Notes: a model not told the origin generated them from the sequence alone. A stretch of 64,000 nt of DNA from Diaporthe sp. PMI_573 (GCA_021399435.1 JAJTUP010000091.1:1-64000), one strand, 5' to 3'; shown: positions 52,587-63,495, counted from the stretch's first letter. A program made the numbers and translations.

Positions 52587-54118
52587 TTATCTCTTTATCT
52601 CAAGAGCCGCAAACAAGTCTCTAATAGGCTTATTTGGCTCACCCGTCGCCGTCTCAATCGCACCCACAATATCCAAGATCTCATCGGAAAGAGCTGACAG
52701 CATGTCTACAGTATACTGTAGGGACTTAGTCTGCTCCAATATAGATAAAACGAGCTCCTTATGGCCCGGACCTGCCTTGCCCGCAGCACGGCGCTCAAGA
52801 AGCATGTTGTCGAGCAGTGTCCGTGTTCTTCGATCACAAGTCTCCAGGGCGTGCAGGAGTATGAAGCTATACTTGCCTTCATCAAGATCCTCACAGAACC
52901 CTTTCGTTTGCGTATACTACCAATTTCGATCAATTTAGAAATGTACTCCAAACTTCGATCCTCTTCTGTAGGGACGCTTACCTCCACTGAGGCCAAGTTC
53001 ATGTAGTCATCCCGGATCTGAAAGTATCGCCCCAAAAGGGTCATGAGGTTGTTGAGATTTGTTGGCCTGACCTTTGGTGACTGCGATAAAGTGGCCATGA
53101 GCTTTGATGCCATGCGGAAGAGACCACCTGTTTCTGCAAGGCACGGGAGCTTGTTAGACTGTCCATTGCTTCCTATAGGATCTGTACTTACTGCCATCGA
53201 CCATCTGCAGATATTCCTCGACTGATGGTGCAGAGACCTGGTATGTCCAGATCAGGTCTAAGCTCTGTCCGACCATGAGACTCTGCATTTCCTCTATATC
53301 CGAATAAACAATTAGTATATCTCCCATTGAATTTCATTCGAATCTGAATAGAAGTTGTACAAACCGACGACGACGCTCAGGAGTTTTGGGTTCCGGGTCC
53401 CCATCGAACGCCGGACTACCTCAACAATGCGATACGTAGCCGCATTAATCGTCTGTGCTACGCCAAATACATTGTGTGTTGAGGGTCGTGAGCGCCTTAG
53501 GGGCGAGTTGTCCTCGACGTCATCTAACCTGTGTTTGTGGTCAGTCATACAGCTGTTTCATGGTGGCGGTCCTGAAGGTCCCCCCCCCCTGCTCAAGCTA
53601 AATCTACATCAATGGCCCAGTAAGGATGAATTGTGAGGAGCACGTACATTAGTGACAATGTATGGACATCGAATATCACTGAGTTGACAATATTGAGTGA
53701 GTCCTGCGGAAGAGCCAGCCACACATTCAGCGCTTGAATGAGCTTTTCCCGTACACCTTTCGAGGGCAGAGAACCTGTGTATTGGAAAGGAGCATCGACA
53801 GCCTAGAAGCAGTAATTATTCTAGAGTCAGATACTGGAGCCAACCCACTTAACGAAGAAGATGGACAATAGGTACCGTGGTCGGGGGCTCCGGAAGAATG
53901 GTGCAGAGTAGTCTCCTCACATCACCATCCTCGCTTCCCGACTGGAACCCCTCATCCACCGAGCTATCAGACTCGGCCCCGCCATAGAGTTTCTGAGCAT
54001 GCGGAAGAAATATTCTAGTCGACGCCCCGTATACACGGCTGCTGGCAGCTCTCTGGGCGAGGCCAAATGGTGGAGAAACCATGGCTGAGTGCTGGTACTG
54101 ACGGGGGCGCAGGTCCAT
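52587..54118 (-). CDS. Geranylgeranyl diphosphate synthase (GGPPS)
   Basis: Six exons join in phase to 381 aa: 54118-53876, 53802-53648, 53528-53365, 53293-53192, 53133-52982, 52916-52587; introns of 58-119 bp have standard borders and branch points. After an 81-residue variable N-terminus come [40 protein letters not shown] (first Asp-rich motif DDxxD), [68 protein letters not shown] (second Asp motif, DDYMN) and [20 protein letters not shown]. The enzyme condenses isopentenyl and farnesyl (or smaller) diphosphates to the C20 precursor. Fungi often carry an extra GGPPS in diterpenoid gene clusters; no cyclase or P450 is seen in this window. No disabling change was found. Confidence 0.92.
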
Positions 54119-54388
54119 CTTACCCGTCTCTCCCAGTTAGGATCTCTCCCAGGTAGGATCTGTCGAGAATCCAACAAGTCTTCTGTCAACAAGAATCCGC
54201 TATCTCTTTACCTGACCATCCACCACCCGCCGATTCCATACCTGCAACATTGGCAACCTACACACAAGTGGTTCGCCAGTCTCCTCACGGACGGACACTT
54301 CCCGCGCACCCTCGCACCCGAGTGGCCCTCCGTCGGCCAGATCATCCAAAATCTATCTTGCCATCGGAACAATCACCAAGAACGATAA

Positions 54389-54670
54389 ATGGCCTATCGC
54401 GACGAGCCTGCGACAACTCGGGTTTACTATGAAAACGAGTATCATTTGAGCCGCTCTGCCACCCCACGCGGGGGTGACAAGCAGTATCGCTCTCGGCGCG
54501 ACGAACCGCGAGGTTATAACGACGACGACGAGTACTATAGAAGGGAGGAGCGCAGACGCTATGAGCTGGCACATCCGCCCAAACAAGAGCCTCCGCCCCG
54601 GCGAGAGGAGAAGTCATCATTTTTGGACATTTCGAGCCTAGACACTTCGTTGACAGCCCCCTCGGCTTGA
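54389..54670 (+). CDS. Small charged hypothetical protein, 93 aa
   Basis: ATG 54389 (context GATAAATGG) opens a frame rich in Arg, Glu, Asp and Tyr (EYYRREERRRYELAHPPKQE) with a short hydrophobic end. It is divergent from the GGPPS gene with 270 bp between starts, so they might share a promoter. No domain recognised; disordered. Confidence 0.4.
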   Translation: MAYRDEPATTRVYYENEYHLSRSATPRGGDKQYRSRRDEPRGYNDDDEYYRREERRRYELAHPPKQEPPPRREEKSSFLDISSLDTSLTAPSA

Positions 54671-55513
54671 ACAATCCGCAGAGTGGGGGAGATTAACAGG
54701 GACGCCCTGTGTTTGAAGTGATGGATGACTAATCTGGCTGCCTCAGGCGCCAGAGCCACCACACCCAAATTTGGGCGCGGAACCCCTTGGCAATTTGGGG
54801 GTCCTCAGGCCTCCCTCGACTAGCGAGACATGACCGGAACAAGATCAATTAAAACACACAGGAGTAAGGCCATCGCGAGAGAAGCGAGCCAATCCACCCT
54901 GTTCATCCCAATCAGTTGAGCCCGAATCGCCGTGCCTACGAGTAGGATCCACCTGACTTTCCAACGCCCTGAAGTATCAAGACAATGGGTAAGTTCTGCT
55001 TATTATTGTTAGCTAAATCCCACAGCTCATTCCCACTTTGTATAACCTTTTGCACCTTTTGCACCTTTGCACTGTTGCACCTTTTGCACCTTTTGCACCT
55101 TTTGCACCTTTTGCACCTTTGCGCACCTTTGCACTGTTGCACCTTAGTGCCTTTGCAGGTTGGCTCTTGGCACCCTTGCACCTTTTGCACCTTTTGCACC
55201 TTTTGCACCTTTTGTGCGAAAACAAAATTAGATCCACCGAACATGTCAATGTTTGACATCTATGAAAATATAGACGAAGCCCCAATTTCGGAATAACGTA
55301 TAGGGAGAAGCGAGAGGACCTAAAGCAACAAATCCTAGCGGGGATGATTCCCTATTGAGACATGCATCTACGTGGTTCACAGGGAGGACGGGTCAGCCGA
55401 GCCGTCTTAGCTTGGGCCTGGCGCTTAAACATGACCGCTCTCCACGGTTTCTTCCCTCTCATCCTGTTTGACCTGGTTGACGCAGACCTGTTTCCTCCCT
55501 ATCCGTCCGGACC
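54671..55513. other. Gene-free stretch containing a minisatellite
   Basis: No gene. The repeat at 55046-55214 accounts for long repetitive open frames in several frames. Confidence 0.5.
55046..55214. repeat. 9-bp minisatellite (TTTTGCACC)n
   Basis: Roughly 18 units of TTTTGCACC with variants such as TTTGCACTG and TTTGCGCACC, interrupted once near 55143-55178. Read-through in several frames gives Leu-His-Leu or Lys-Arg-Cys repeats, which are not real genes. Confidence 0.85.
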
Positions 55514-55801
55514 ATGACTGATACACTAAGTACAACACGCCTCATTCAAGTAGCAGAAAGGTTAGGCATGGACGGTACTGTCTTACTGCACGGCAAAAGC
55601 GAGACCCTACTTCTGCTACAGAAAATAGAGAGAAAATGCAACGAACGCGAAGCCACGTCAGTTGTGTCTGCGCAGGGATCAATAGCCGAACGCATAGCAA
55701 CAATCGCTGAACACGTCGACAAGTCATACCCCATTCGCAACCACTATGATGTAAATGCAGCAAACCATCTCCGAAAACGCTGGACCGATTTCCTACTTTA
55801 A
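55514..55801 (+). CDS. Hypothetical protein, 95 aa
   Basis: ATG 55514 in a favourable context (GGACCATGA) opens an uninterrupted frame with amphipathic helical character (TLLLLQKIERKCNEREATSV, IAERIATIAEHVDKSY). No domain recognised. An open frame without ATG follows at 55844-56311 and may be a later exon of the same gene, but no clean intron was found. Confidence 0.4.
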   Translation: MTDTLSTTRLIQVAERLGMDGTVLLHGKSETLLLLQKIERKCNEREATSVVSAQGSIAERIATIAEHVDKSYPIRNHYDVNAANHLRKRWTDFLL

Positions 55802-55843
55802 TGTGCAAACGACAAGATAAGGCAAGTCAGGGGCAGGAGTTGC

Positions 55844-56311
55844 TTGTCCAATGCATGTGGCACAGCCACTGGGTGTAACAATCGGTCTGCCTTCAACAAG
55901 CAGTCAAAACAGCCATATCGTTCTGCCACCGGGGGCCTGGCTTCCGAGAGGATCGTCGAAACGAGCATCCGAAGCGAATATCGCCAATCTCTCGGAAACG
56001 TCTACAACGATCGGCAGGGCTGGAATATAGCCATCATCGCCCCTGGGGGATCGCTTCTAGCTATCTCGTCTACAGCAGTCCCTTACCGCCTCATCATCCC
56101 CTTGACTCAAGATTACAAGTATCGGTTTACCAATATCGTTATCGATCCTGCAGAAGTTCAACCTTTGACTAGGTGGTCTTTAGACGATCTCCGTGCGGCC
56201 GCTTACGACACATATAGTCCTGAGGCTGCTAGCTGGGTTGACAAGGCTGCAGAAGTTGGAACATGGTGGCTTGGCGAACAAGATCGGCTCTGGAATGTTC
56301 ATGGCGAGTAG
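55844..56311 (+). other. Open frame without start, protein-like
   Basis: About 155 codons (RLIIPLTQDYKYRFTNIVID, RWSLDDLRAAAYDTYSPEAA, TWWLGEQDRLWNVHGE). Composition suggests a real protein remnant; no family recognised. It starts only with TTG, so it is either an internal exon or a fragment. Confidence 0.35.
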
Positions 56312-56503
56312 ATGGCTTGGCTGGAATTTGTTGCTAGGGTAGGCTACGGTCGGATGGATTTTATTTCGCCCGGAGGGAAGTCCCTATAGGGCCTTGACAC
56401 AGTCTATTCACATTTGAGAACATTTGGTGCCTGACACCCCAAGTCCCACGGTCGTCGTCTCATCTCTTGCTGCTCAACCTCGTCGCTGCTTGTTCCATGA
56501 TAG

Positions 56504-57046
56504 GCCTGCTTGAAGGCCAAATCGAAGCACGGTCTGCCAAAATCGAGGCTGCTTTTTGTTAATAGCGGCTTGCGACTGGCCCTCCTTGTCTGGGTGTGCG
56601 GTGGTATGCCTCGCGGCCGAGACAGCGAAATCTTTGTTAGGGTGATCATTAGCAAGACTGCTATCCAGTACGATTTCGGCCGACAGTATCCAGACAAGTT
56701 TGAACGCAAGAACACCGTCCAAGAAAGTCTTGGCCATTCGAATAAAGACGTCCGCAGCCTGCTTGCCACATTCAAGACCGATCGGGGCCTCGACCAGCTG
56801 GAACAACAGACTGCCTATTTTCTTCGGCAGCTCCAGGCCAGCGTCGCCAAGACAAGGCGTCGTGGCAAGTACGACTACCCCACGGCGGAAGACAAGCTGT
56901 TCGAGCCGGCCTACCGCCTATGGACCCTGGCATTTGTTGCTCGCCGTGCATGGTATGCTGCATCATCAAGAGACCACTCCTCCACAAAAAGGATGATCAC
57001 AAGGAGCAGGCTAGATACCATATCGCACTTTACGATATCAAAATAG
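56504..57046 (+). other. Open frame without clear start, 180 codons
   Basis: Basic protein-like frame (GGMPRGRDSEIFVRVIISKT, HSNKDVRSLLATFKTDRGLD). No recognised family; possibly a transposon fragment. Nothing recognised between 57047 and 57739. Confidence 0.3.
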
Positions 57047-57739
57047 TCCCGCAGCGGTAGGGCGGTAATGCTATTCCTGAACGTTGACTGGGAGGGCAAA
57101 AGTACTAGACTTGTTGCATGGAAGTGTACATGCATTTAGGTCCTCACAATCCCACGCCCCGCTGGATATAGTGCTCATTTGAGGGTTTCCAAAGACTCCG
57201 TGAATATGTTCAATAGCGTGTCATTGAGCCATCCATTCAATGGATGGATCAAATCCTATTTTTGAGACCAACCTCTTCAAGGGATTCGTTTTCAACCAAG
57301 CAATAATGCATGCTACCTATCCTTCTTGGGCTTGCATGAGTCAACGGTGTAGCAGTAGTATGTATGCTCGAGGTATATTGGCTTGTTAAGCTATAATTCA
57401 AATAAAAATGTCGATATTATCTGTTCAACTTTCTACTTCCTATATTGTACTGTGATACAAAGTCGCTTTCTCCCAGAAAGTCATTCGTTGTCTTGAAGTC
57501 GGAATAGCGGTGGTGACTGTCCCCTTATGGGCGCCTTATACGCTGTGGAAGGGTTACAAGGCTGCGTTTGACAGGTAGTATGTTCTTACGCAATGAATTG
57601 TCGGTGTAAAGGCGAAGAGGCCCTATCTCCGAACCAGCAAAGCAGGGAAGTACTAGCGCTCATTTAGTACTATACACAACATAAAGGTCTACAGATTAAG
57701 GACGTTGAACGTACCCGCACCACATCTGCCGCACCCCCT

Positions 57740-57890
57740 GTGATGCACCCCACGGTGCATCACTGGTGAATTTCCCGTGAATTCACCGTGAATCCATTCG
57801 TTCACGGTGAATTCACGGTGTATTCACTGTTAATTCACCGTGTATTTATATAGTTAGGGAATCCTCCGTGAATTCTCTGTGAATTCAGGA
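57740..57890. repeat. GTGAATTCAC-type subterminal repeats and hairpin
   Basis: 57740-57763 is a hairpin, GTGATGCACC, CCAC loop, GGTGCATCAC. It is followed to 57890 by about eight copies of GTGAATTCAC and variants in both orientations. Such arrays are typical of hAT subterminal regions, and a hAT N-terminus lies next to it. Confidence 0.65.
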
Positions 57891-57968
57891 GGGCATCGTT
57901 TTACAATATTATTTTCCCATCAGTGGGCCTTCCACAGGTGGTTTTCTGCGTTTTGGGTGCCCTTGTAC

Positions 57969-58190
57969 TCATAGGAAGCCGGCCCGAGACTCTTTCTTGC
58001 GGATACATGGCACACAGACCCATTTTCGCTCGGTAGTCGACTGTATGTCCAGCCCGTAGTCCCACACCCAAGACCGCGTCTCGTTGCTTCTCTCCGAGAA
58101 CAAGAAACCCTTGAAGATCTTGAAGACGTGGCTCTCTTCTTCGGCAGTCAGGTTCCCAGGTGTTAATGTAGTCGGTACGTCATGGGCCAT
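57969..58190 (-). pseudogene. hAT transposase N-terminal fragment
   Basis: ATG 58190; reads FKIFKGFLFSERSNETRSWV, WDYGLDIQSTTERKWVCVPC, IRKK then stops soon after. It matches the start of the intact hAT transposase (ETRSWIWRFGYDIQNVTERR). The zinc finger is cut after its first two cysteines; the rest of the gene is missing, and subterminal repeats follow directly, as in an internally deleted hAT element. Confidence 0.75.
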
Positions 58191-58408
58191 TTTCGACGTA
58201 GTAGCTGGTAATGGTATTAATTGTCTTTCCTTTACACAGGAATCTTTCGACGGCGCGTTTACTTGACGCGTCGCTGGGTGACGATTGTATTGTTATTGTT
58301 ACTACATGTTAAGAAATATAGCATTCTATATAGTCTTCCACGCTTAGGAGTATCAAGAGCTAACAGCTTATCACCCAATTTTGGTCGCGGGGAGAAACCC
58401 CTGTCTAG

Positions 58409-58560
58409 CGTCAACGCCAATCAACGGTTTCAATATATTGACGGCTTCTCGTGGATTGATTGATTAGATAAGCGGTGGTTCCGTTGATTGACGTTGACGT
58501 TGATTGATTTCAATATATTGATCAACGTCGTTGAAGCCGTTGATTCAACAAAGGCAAATA
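58409..58560. repeat. Inverted CAACG/CGTTG repeats with TTTCAATATATTGA
   Basis: TTTCAATATATTGA occurs twice (near 58428 and 58508), and the CAATCAACGG-containing arm near 58416 is matched inversely by CCGTTGATTG near 58482. The tract lies between a hAT fragment and the 245-bp repeat. Confidence 0.6.
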
Positions 58561-58586
58561 CTGGCTTAATGTTGAATAATAGAAAC

Positions 58587-58831
58587 TGTTGGAAGGCAGC
58601 ACTTCGGGCCCGTCGGAGGCCCGGTGAGGGGCACCGTAGTATCGGCGAAAGGCACCGCAGCACCGCTCAGGCCCATACGGCGCCCAAGTCAGGGCTGAGC
58701 CTCGCTCAGGCCAGCGTGCATCGAGATCCATGAGGGATTGGCAGGTCAGGTTATAAGATGGGTGGCTAGACGCACTGGAATCACAATGTAGTTAGGTATC
58801 GTAACATAGCACGGAATGTTCAGATCCTGAT
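58587..58831 (+). repeat. 245-bp repeat, copy 2 (inverted copy at 25480-25724)
   Basis: Identical by eye to the reverse complement of 25480-25724, same length, no indel. Begins TGTTGGAAGG and ends CAGATCCTGAT. The two copies lie 33 kb apart in opposite orientation. Confidence 0.85.
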
Positions 58832-59015
58832 TGATGGAACTGAGAAGACTCCGTGGCTTTTCGACCAGGTATAAACCTCTCAACTGTTGGAAATCTATAA
58901 GTGTTAAAAAGTGCCTTTGGTTGCGCTTTAAGACACATCGGTTACCAAGTCTGCCTTCCTACTATAGAAGAAAATCGTCCGTGGTAGGAGACGGTACAAA
59001 ACCCGAATGTGTCTA

Positions 59016-59642
59016 TCAATCCCTGATCTTATCAATACACCCAAAATAATGCCTCCTCCAAACCTCCTCCCTGTTCGCACCCGTCCTGGCCGTCTGCCTC
59101 GTACCTCCATCATTGCTCCTTCGGTTTCTCCTCTCCTCCTCCGTGACGACCTCCAGAAGCCGCCAATCATATGCAGGAACAACCTCCACCCGACCATCCC
59201 GCCTGCGCAACGGTCTGGACTCAAGCTCTCGCAGGAACGCGCTTGTGGCCTCGCTGCGGTGGCGTTCCACAAGCACGAGCCTCCGGTGTCTCATTCTGGC
59301 ACCAGCCTGGGCCACCTGGGAGGCGAGCCATGACGGAATGTCGGTGAAGACGCCGCTGACACCGTGAGCTGGTAGTAGGTCCTCGGTGAGCAGGGGCATG
59401 TTGGCGATGCATGGGGAGAGAAGCAGAAGGGTGTCCGCCAAGGCGCATGCACCACCGGCATACCCGCACGACACGGCCGAAGAACTCTGAGGCCGGGTAG
59501 GGCATGGGTTAGATAGTGTCGGAGCTGTTGGTGGAGGCAGTACAGAGCTGTTGGTGTCTTTAGCGTCATGTTCTGTCGCACCACTCGGCAGGCGCGGCAA
59601 TGTGGGTATAGGGAGGTCCCCTTGGGAGGATGGCACCGACAT
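59016..59642 (-). CDS. Hypothetical protein, 208 aa
   Basis: ATG 59642 opens a 208-codon frame. The middle looks like a real folded protein (GGACALADTLLLLSPCIANM, PSWLASQVAQAGARMRHRRL, VEVVPAYDWRLLEVVTEEER), ending in a basic tail near 59016 that may have read past a natural end. No family recognised. GC content is higher than in its surroundings, which supports coding. It could be a fragment. Confidence 0.45.
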   Translation of the reverse strand: MSVPSSQGDLPIPTLPRLPSGATEHDAKDTNSSVLPPPTAPTLSNPCPTRPQSSSAVSCGYAGGACALADTLLLLSPCIANMPLLTEDLLPAHGVSGVFTDIPSWLASQVAQAGARMRHRRLVLVERHRSEATSAFLRELESRPLRRRDGRVEVVPAYDWRLLEVVTEEERRNRRSNDGGTRQTARTGANREEVWRRHYFGCIDKIRD

Positions 59643-61937
59643 GATATCTTCTCAGCCCTTGAGTACAATGACTCAACCCTCTACTCCCTAGATGAAGAGG
59701 ACTCCTGTGGCAGCGTTGCCCAGCGAGTGACTATTCGGCGAGACCAGCAGCTGGCGGTAGGGCTCACAGGGCAATGCAGCCGGAAGCGAGGCTCCGGGGG
59801 GCCGGCGTCGTCGGCGCCGGCGGCGATATCCTCAAGCTTGAAGCCAGCAGCTAAAAAAGCGAGTTAAAGAAACCAGTTTTTTTAACCCGCTTGACAGGTA
59901 AAGTACTCTGCTGAAATAGAAGTTTGATTCTAGATTCAGTCATGCGGATTTCAGATGACAGGGCTGAGCACCTCAAGTTCTTCCTAACGTTAACCGGGAT
60001 GAGAGAGACTTGTGTATTGGCAGACTGCCTTCTAATTCATTTCATGACGCGAGGGACTCAATTGAAATACAACTATTAGACCCCAGAGCTTTGTCGAGAC
60101 GCGCTGCAGGGAGCAAGGAACTGTGCCATAAGATGGTTCTAGTAAACATACTGTATCATGTATTTATTGTATGGATTTATAGGCTTTAGGTTCCCTTATG
60201 AACGTAAACAAAGCTACAAAGGAGAGGATTAGGCGAACCGGGCTCATAACTGTGGTGGTAACGACTGTGTATTCATTCTTCCATGTTCTATGGTCTGGGA
60301 AGAGAGGTGAGCTACTGAGAAGGCACTCAGAATGCATATGCAGTTACAATTTGAAACACCAAGCCATTCCCGTTCGTTCACGACTTCCAATGTAAAACGC
60401 CGTGTTATATCTCCATCGTTAGTTTAATCCCTGTATCTAAATGGCCGTTTGACTTTTCGCCCAGTGCGAGTCAGCTAAACGGGACTCATCAGTGCCTGAT
60501 CCGAACTGGATTGTTGTATTGACATGTGCAACTTTCGAGGTATATTAACTCGGTTGCATTCCCGCTTGGCCACCGAGCCGGCGGTAGCTATCCGTTGCTT
60601 CCGCTTTCTCTTTGCATTCGTCGACGTTGCTCCTTCTTGCAAGGTCTCATCCTCTTGCCAAGAAATCGACGGGCGTAAATTTGCAGTGATGTTTTGCCAC
60701 GGTGCTTGAGTGTTCACTTCTGAACTTCTTGTTGATCTGTCGCCCGATGGAGATTGCGCCGCATCGCTGAGAGTTGCATGCTGTTTCCCTCGTCGAGGAT
60801 TTAGCTCTCGCAGATTGAAATCATCCTTGTTCTGGTCCCTCCGGAAGGGCGCCTCGCCGCCCTTGTCAATGGAAGCTGTATCTCGGGCAGTCCTTCTCTC
60901 AGATCGGCTTCACCCAGTGTCGCTAATAATATAAACAATACAATATTGGCAATATGGACGCCCTCACAATATTATTGTATTGTCAAGGGGTGCATACCGT
61001 ATTACCCCATATAACAGGGAGCCATATCGTATTTATTGCCAAGAAGCTAATATATTGGCATATGACAACACGTAAAGCCACGGACCCACACCACCACTAC
61101 TAAAAGCGTTAAGTCAAGATTTCAGCGACACCCATTTCGCCCTTTACGGGTCAGTCCCGCCGGGCGTAATAAAATGTGTGTGTGTGTGTGTACAGTACAA
61201 TGCAGTAGTGTACTGTATGTAACGTCTTATGCCTTTTCGTAGCAAGGGCGCCTTCCAGATACTGTACTTTGCGTTGAGGTGTATCTGCCGCACATGCATA
61301 TTATTAGACAATGTACTACTAACGTATCAAGGGTGGCCGCTTCCACATCTGTATCTCGACATCCCGAGCTCAGGAGATCATTCATTAAGCCCGTTGAGTT
61401 GGCCCGGAAAGGATACCCTCGTAATAATCTGGAGCGAACTGCTTGACCTCAGCAGCGATAATGTCGCCGGGCTTCATGATGGTGAATCGCCGATTCTGTC
61501 GGCCTGAATGCTTCGTCCCATGAAGAATAGGCAGCATGGAGCAGCTAGTGATCATACTCTCGAAGCATTGAACAGTGTCATCTTATACGGAACAGTCAAG
61601 TATCGCCTCTACGCCTTTCTGCTAACATAAACCCTACAGGTTACCGACTGAACCCTACAAAGGTTTGGTGTGATCATTACAACGAAGAGGACAAAAGGAA
61701 ACACCTGTTGAGCAGGAGGAGGAGGGGAATGCAGAGTAGCTTAACATTTCTTATTAGCATTGGAAATAGATGCACCGAGGTCAAGTTGATTTTATGAATG
61801 CCCTCTCCCGCTTCAAAAAACTTAGATCCCACTACCTAATGTGTGCTGTTCCTTGCCTAATGTGTTGAACATTATGCTCTCGAGAAGGTTGAGTACCAAT
61901 AAGCCACTTATCTAATCACAACGTACGATGAAATCAA
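59643..61937. other. Gene-poor stretch of about 2.3 kb
   Basis: A minus-strand open frame of about 148 codons without ATG (about 60475-60920; KRKRKQRIATAGSVAKRECN) and a 53-codon ORF (61393-61554, MLPILHGTKHSGRQNRRFTI) show no recognised domain. A TG microsatellite lies at 61175-61191 and a dispersed repeat at 61210-61319. Confidence 0.4.
61210..61319 (+). repeat. Dispersed repeat, copy 2 (partner 3303-3401)
   Basis: Shares ordered blocks with 3303-3401 (GTACTGTAT, ACGTCTTATGCCTT, GCCTTCC, CCGCACAT, ATATTATTA). Same orientation, diverged. Confidence 0.6.
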
Positions 61938-62729
61938 TTACCACATCATGTTCTCTTCTACAACCCGCCCTATAAGTTTACCCTCCCTTCTTGGTACGAT
62001 GTCATCCTTGGCCAAGCGTTTCACAATCTGCTCCGCGGAAATATCTTTATGGCTCATCGCACCAGATTTAGAAAACTTTCCCTTCTCGGTCTTTCCCTTC
62101 GTTTGAGCATCGCCTAAAATACAACGGATGCTTGGGCAAGTACTTCTGTGTGTAAAATCCCAGAATGTACATCCTTTGTCTTTGTCCTCATGACGTTCGT
62201 GAAGTGGAATTCCCTTTTTAGTCCTTTCAACGCGGGCATGCAGTAGAACCCAATGTTTTTCTTTAAAGTCTATTGATTATCAGAAAGCTTGAGATACACT
62301 TACGCGGGCCAACTACGTACCTGTGACATCTGCAGGATCTGTGGTCTCTCCCGAGTACAGATCTTCGTAGTCTTCTTCGTTGTCCGAGGAGTGATCTGAA
62401 TCATCTTCTGAATTGTGATCTGTGTCATTCTCTTCACCCTCTTCTGCATGTTGAGACGTAGGTGAGTCAGGTGTCTGTGCATCAACGGAGATGGCTGTTA
62501 GTGTGAGTGGTTTCTCATGATCACTTGGTTTGCCCGGAGTGTTTTCCGCCTTCTTTGCTGGCGCCTTAGTGTCACTCTTGGGAGCTGGATGAGTGTCAGT
62601 AGTGCCAGCCTCGGGCGGCGGCGTGCTCAACTGCCCATTCCCGTGTGGGTCCACGTCTTTGGAGCTTTGGCTGCGGGTCTTGCGTGCCCCCTCCTTTGCT
62701 GCATTGGTAGAAGACTTTTTTGTCGCCAT
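61938..62729 (-). CDS. Unknown two-exon protein, 246 aa, acidic with C-terminal Cys/His region
   Basis: ATG 62729; exon 1 to 62321, a 51-bp intron (62270-62320, GTACGT...ATAG), exon 2 62269-61938 ending TAA; phases agree. The first 137 residues are disordered: basic and Ser/Thr-rich at the start (MATKKSSTNAAKEGARKTRS), then very acidic (EEGEENDTDHNSEDDSDHSS). Exon 2 encodes a compact basic domain: FKEKHWVLLHARVERTKKGI, DKGCTFWDFTHRSTCPSIRC, HKDISAEQIVKRLAKDDIVP. The C-x6-H-x3-C-x4-C spacing could bind zinc. No family recognised. The good splice signals and long in-phase second exon support a real gene, possibly nuclear. Confidence 0.7.
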
Positions 62730-63242
62730 GTTTTGAATGAGACTTCTCTCGTTAGATGATATCTTATAGTGGTCGTTATTTGACACGGGAATGATATACG
62801 GCTAAGAATGTTTTGAGTATCGAGTATTTGGTCGGAGCATCGACTTGTATTTATAGTCTGTCTGCATCATGGCGTGGGGTGTGAATGAACATTTAAGTCT
62901 GCATTAAGGATTAGAAAACAGGAAAATCTTGTCTCTGATCCGAGTTTTTTGATTGTTATACAAGTTTGTGTGCTCCCGAAGCCGTAAGCCAAGTGCCGAG
63001 TTTGAATGATTGTTCAAATAAGGATCGCTAAGGTACTGTATGCAAAAGATTCTGATTCTAAAATCAAAACAAAAGTCTTGGATTTCAGTTCCAGTGAATC
63101 AAGTTATTCCTGTCTTCTCAATAACCTTGTATCACGAATCCGAGCAGGGCACATCGAATGGAGCAAGTTAGCTATATAAAACTAAGTTAATTTAATATTT
63201 AAGTTTTTATATATAACGTGGTTCATCACATAACGTGGTTGG
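62730..63242. other. AT-rich flank
   Basis: No gene. It contains the probable promoter side of the 246-aa gene and the outer flank of the LTR; GTTGG at 63238-63242 should be the target duplication of the LTR element. Confidence 0.5.
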
Positions 63243-63443
63243 TGTCACGGCCAGCGCGAGATGCAGCATGGGAGCTGGGTCTATTGGCGCTATCAACGAA
63301 GATTCTAAGCTGAGGAGAGGAGAAGAAAGGGGAGAGCGAAGCTCTGGCGGTCCCTGGCTCGCGAAGTCTTGACGCGACTGTGGGGCTAAGGGTTAGGGTC
63401 CTTGTGACGGCCAGAGGGCTTGCCTACCATGGCTGCCGTCACA
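63243..63443 (-). repeat. 3' LTR of a Gypsy element
   Basis: 201 bp starting TGTCACGG and ending CCGTCACA on the plus strand, matching the solo LTR at 322-524. Directly inside it, on the minus strand, is the purine tract GGAGGGGGGTAG, the expected polypurine primer next to a 3' LTR, which fixes the element's orientation as minus. Confidence 0.9.
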
Positions 63444-63495
63444 CTACCCCCCTCCAAAACGCAGACACCGGGACGGTTTCGCGTGGCTAGTGACG

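Noticed and set aside
55046..55214. CRISPR-like array
   Set aside because: The unit is 9 bp with no spacers and the genome is fungal; it is a minisatellite.
54936..55296. Repetitive proteins (Leu-His-Leu on plus, Lys-Arg-Cys and Lys-Val-Gln on minus)
   Set aside because: They are translations of the 9-bp minisatellite in several frames on both strands; no gene structure around them.
58587..58831. Solo Copia LTR
   Set aside because: It begins TGTTGGAA but identity with the other copy runs past any possible CA end and no target duplication is present.
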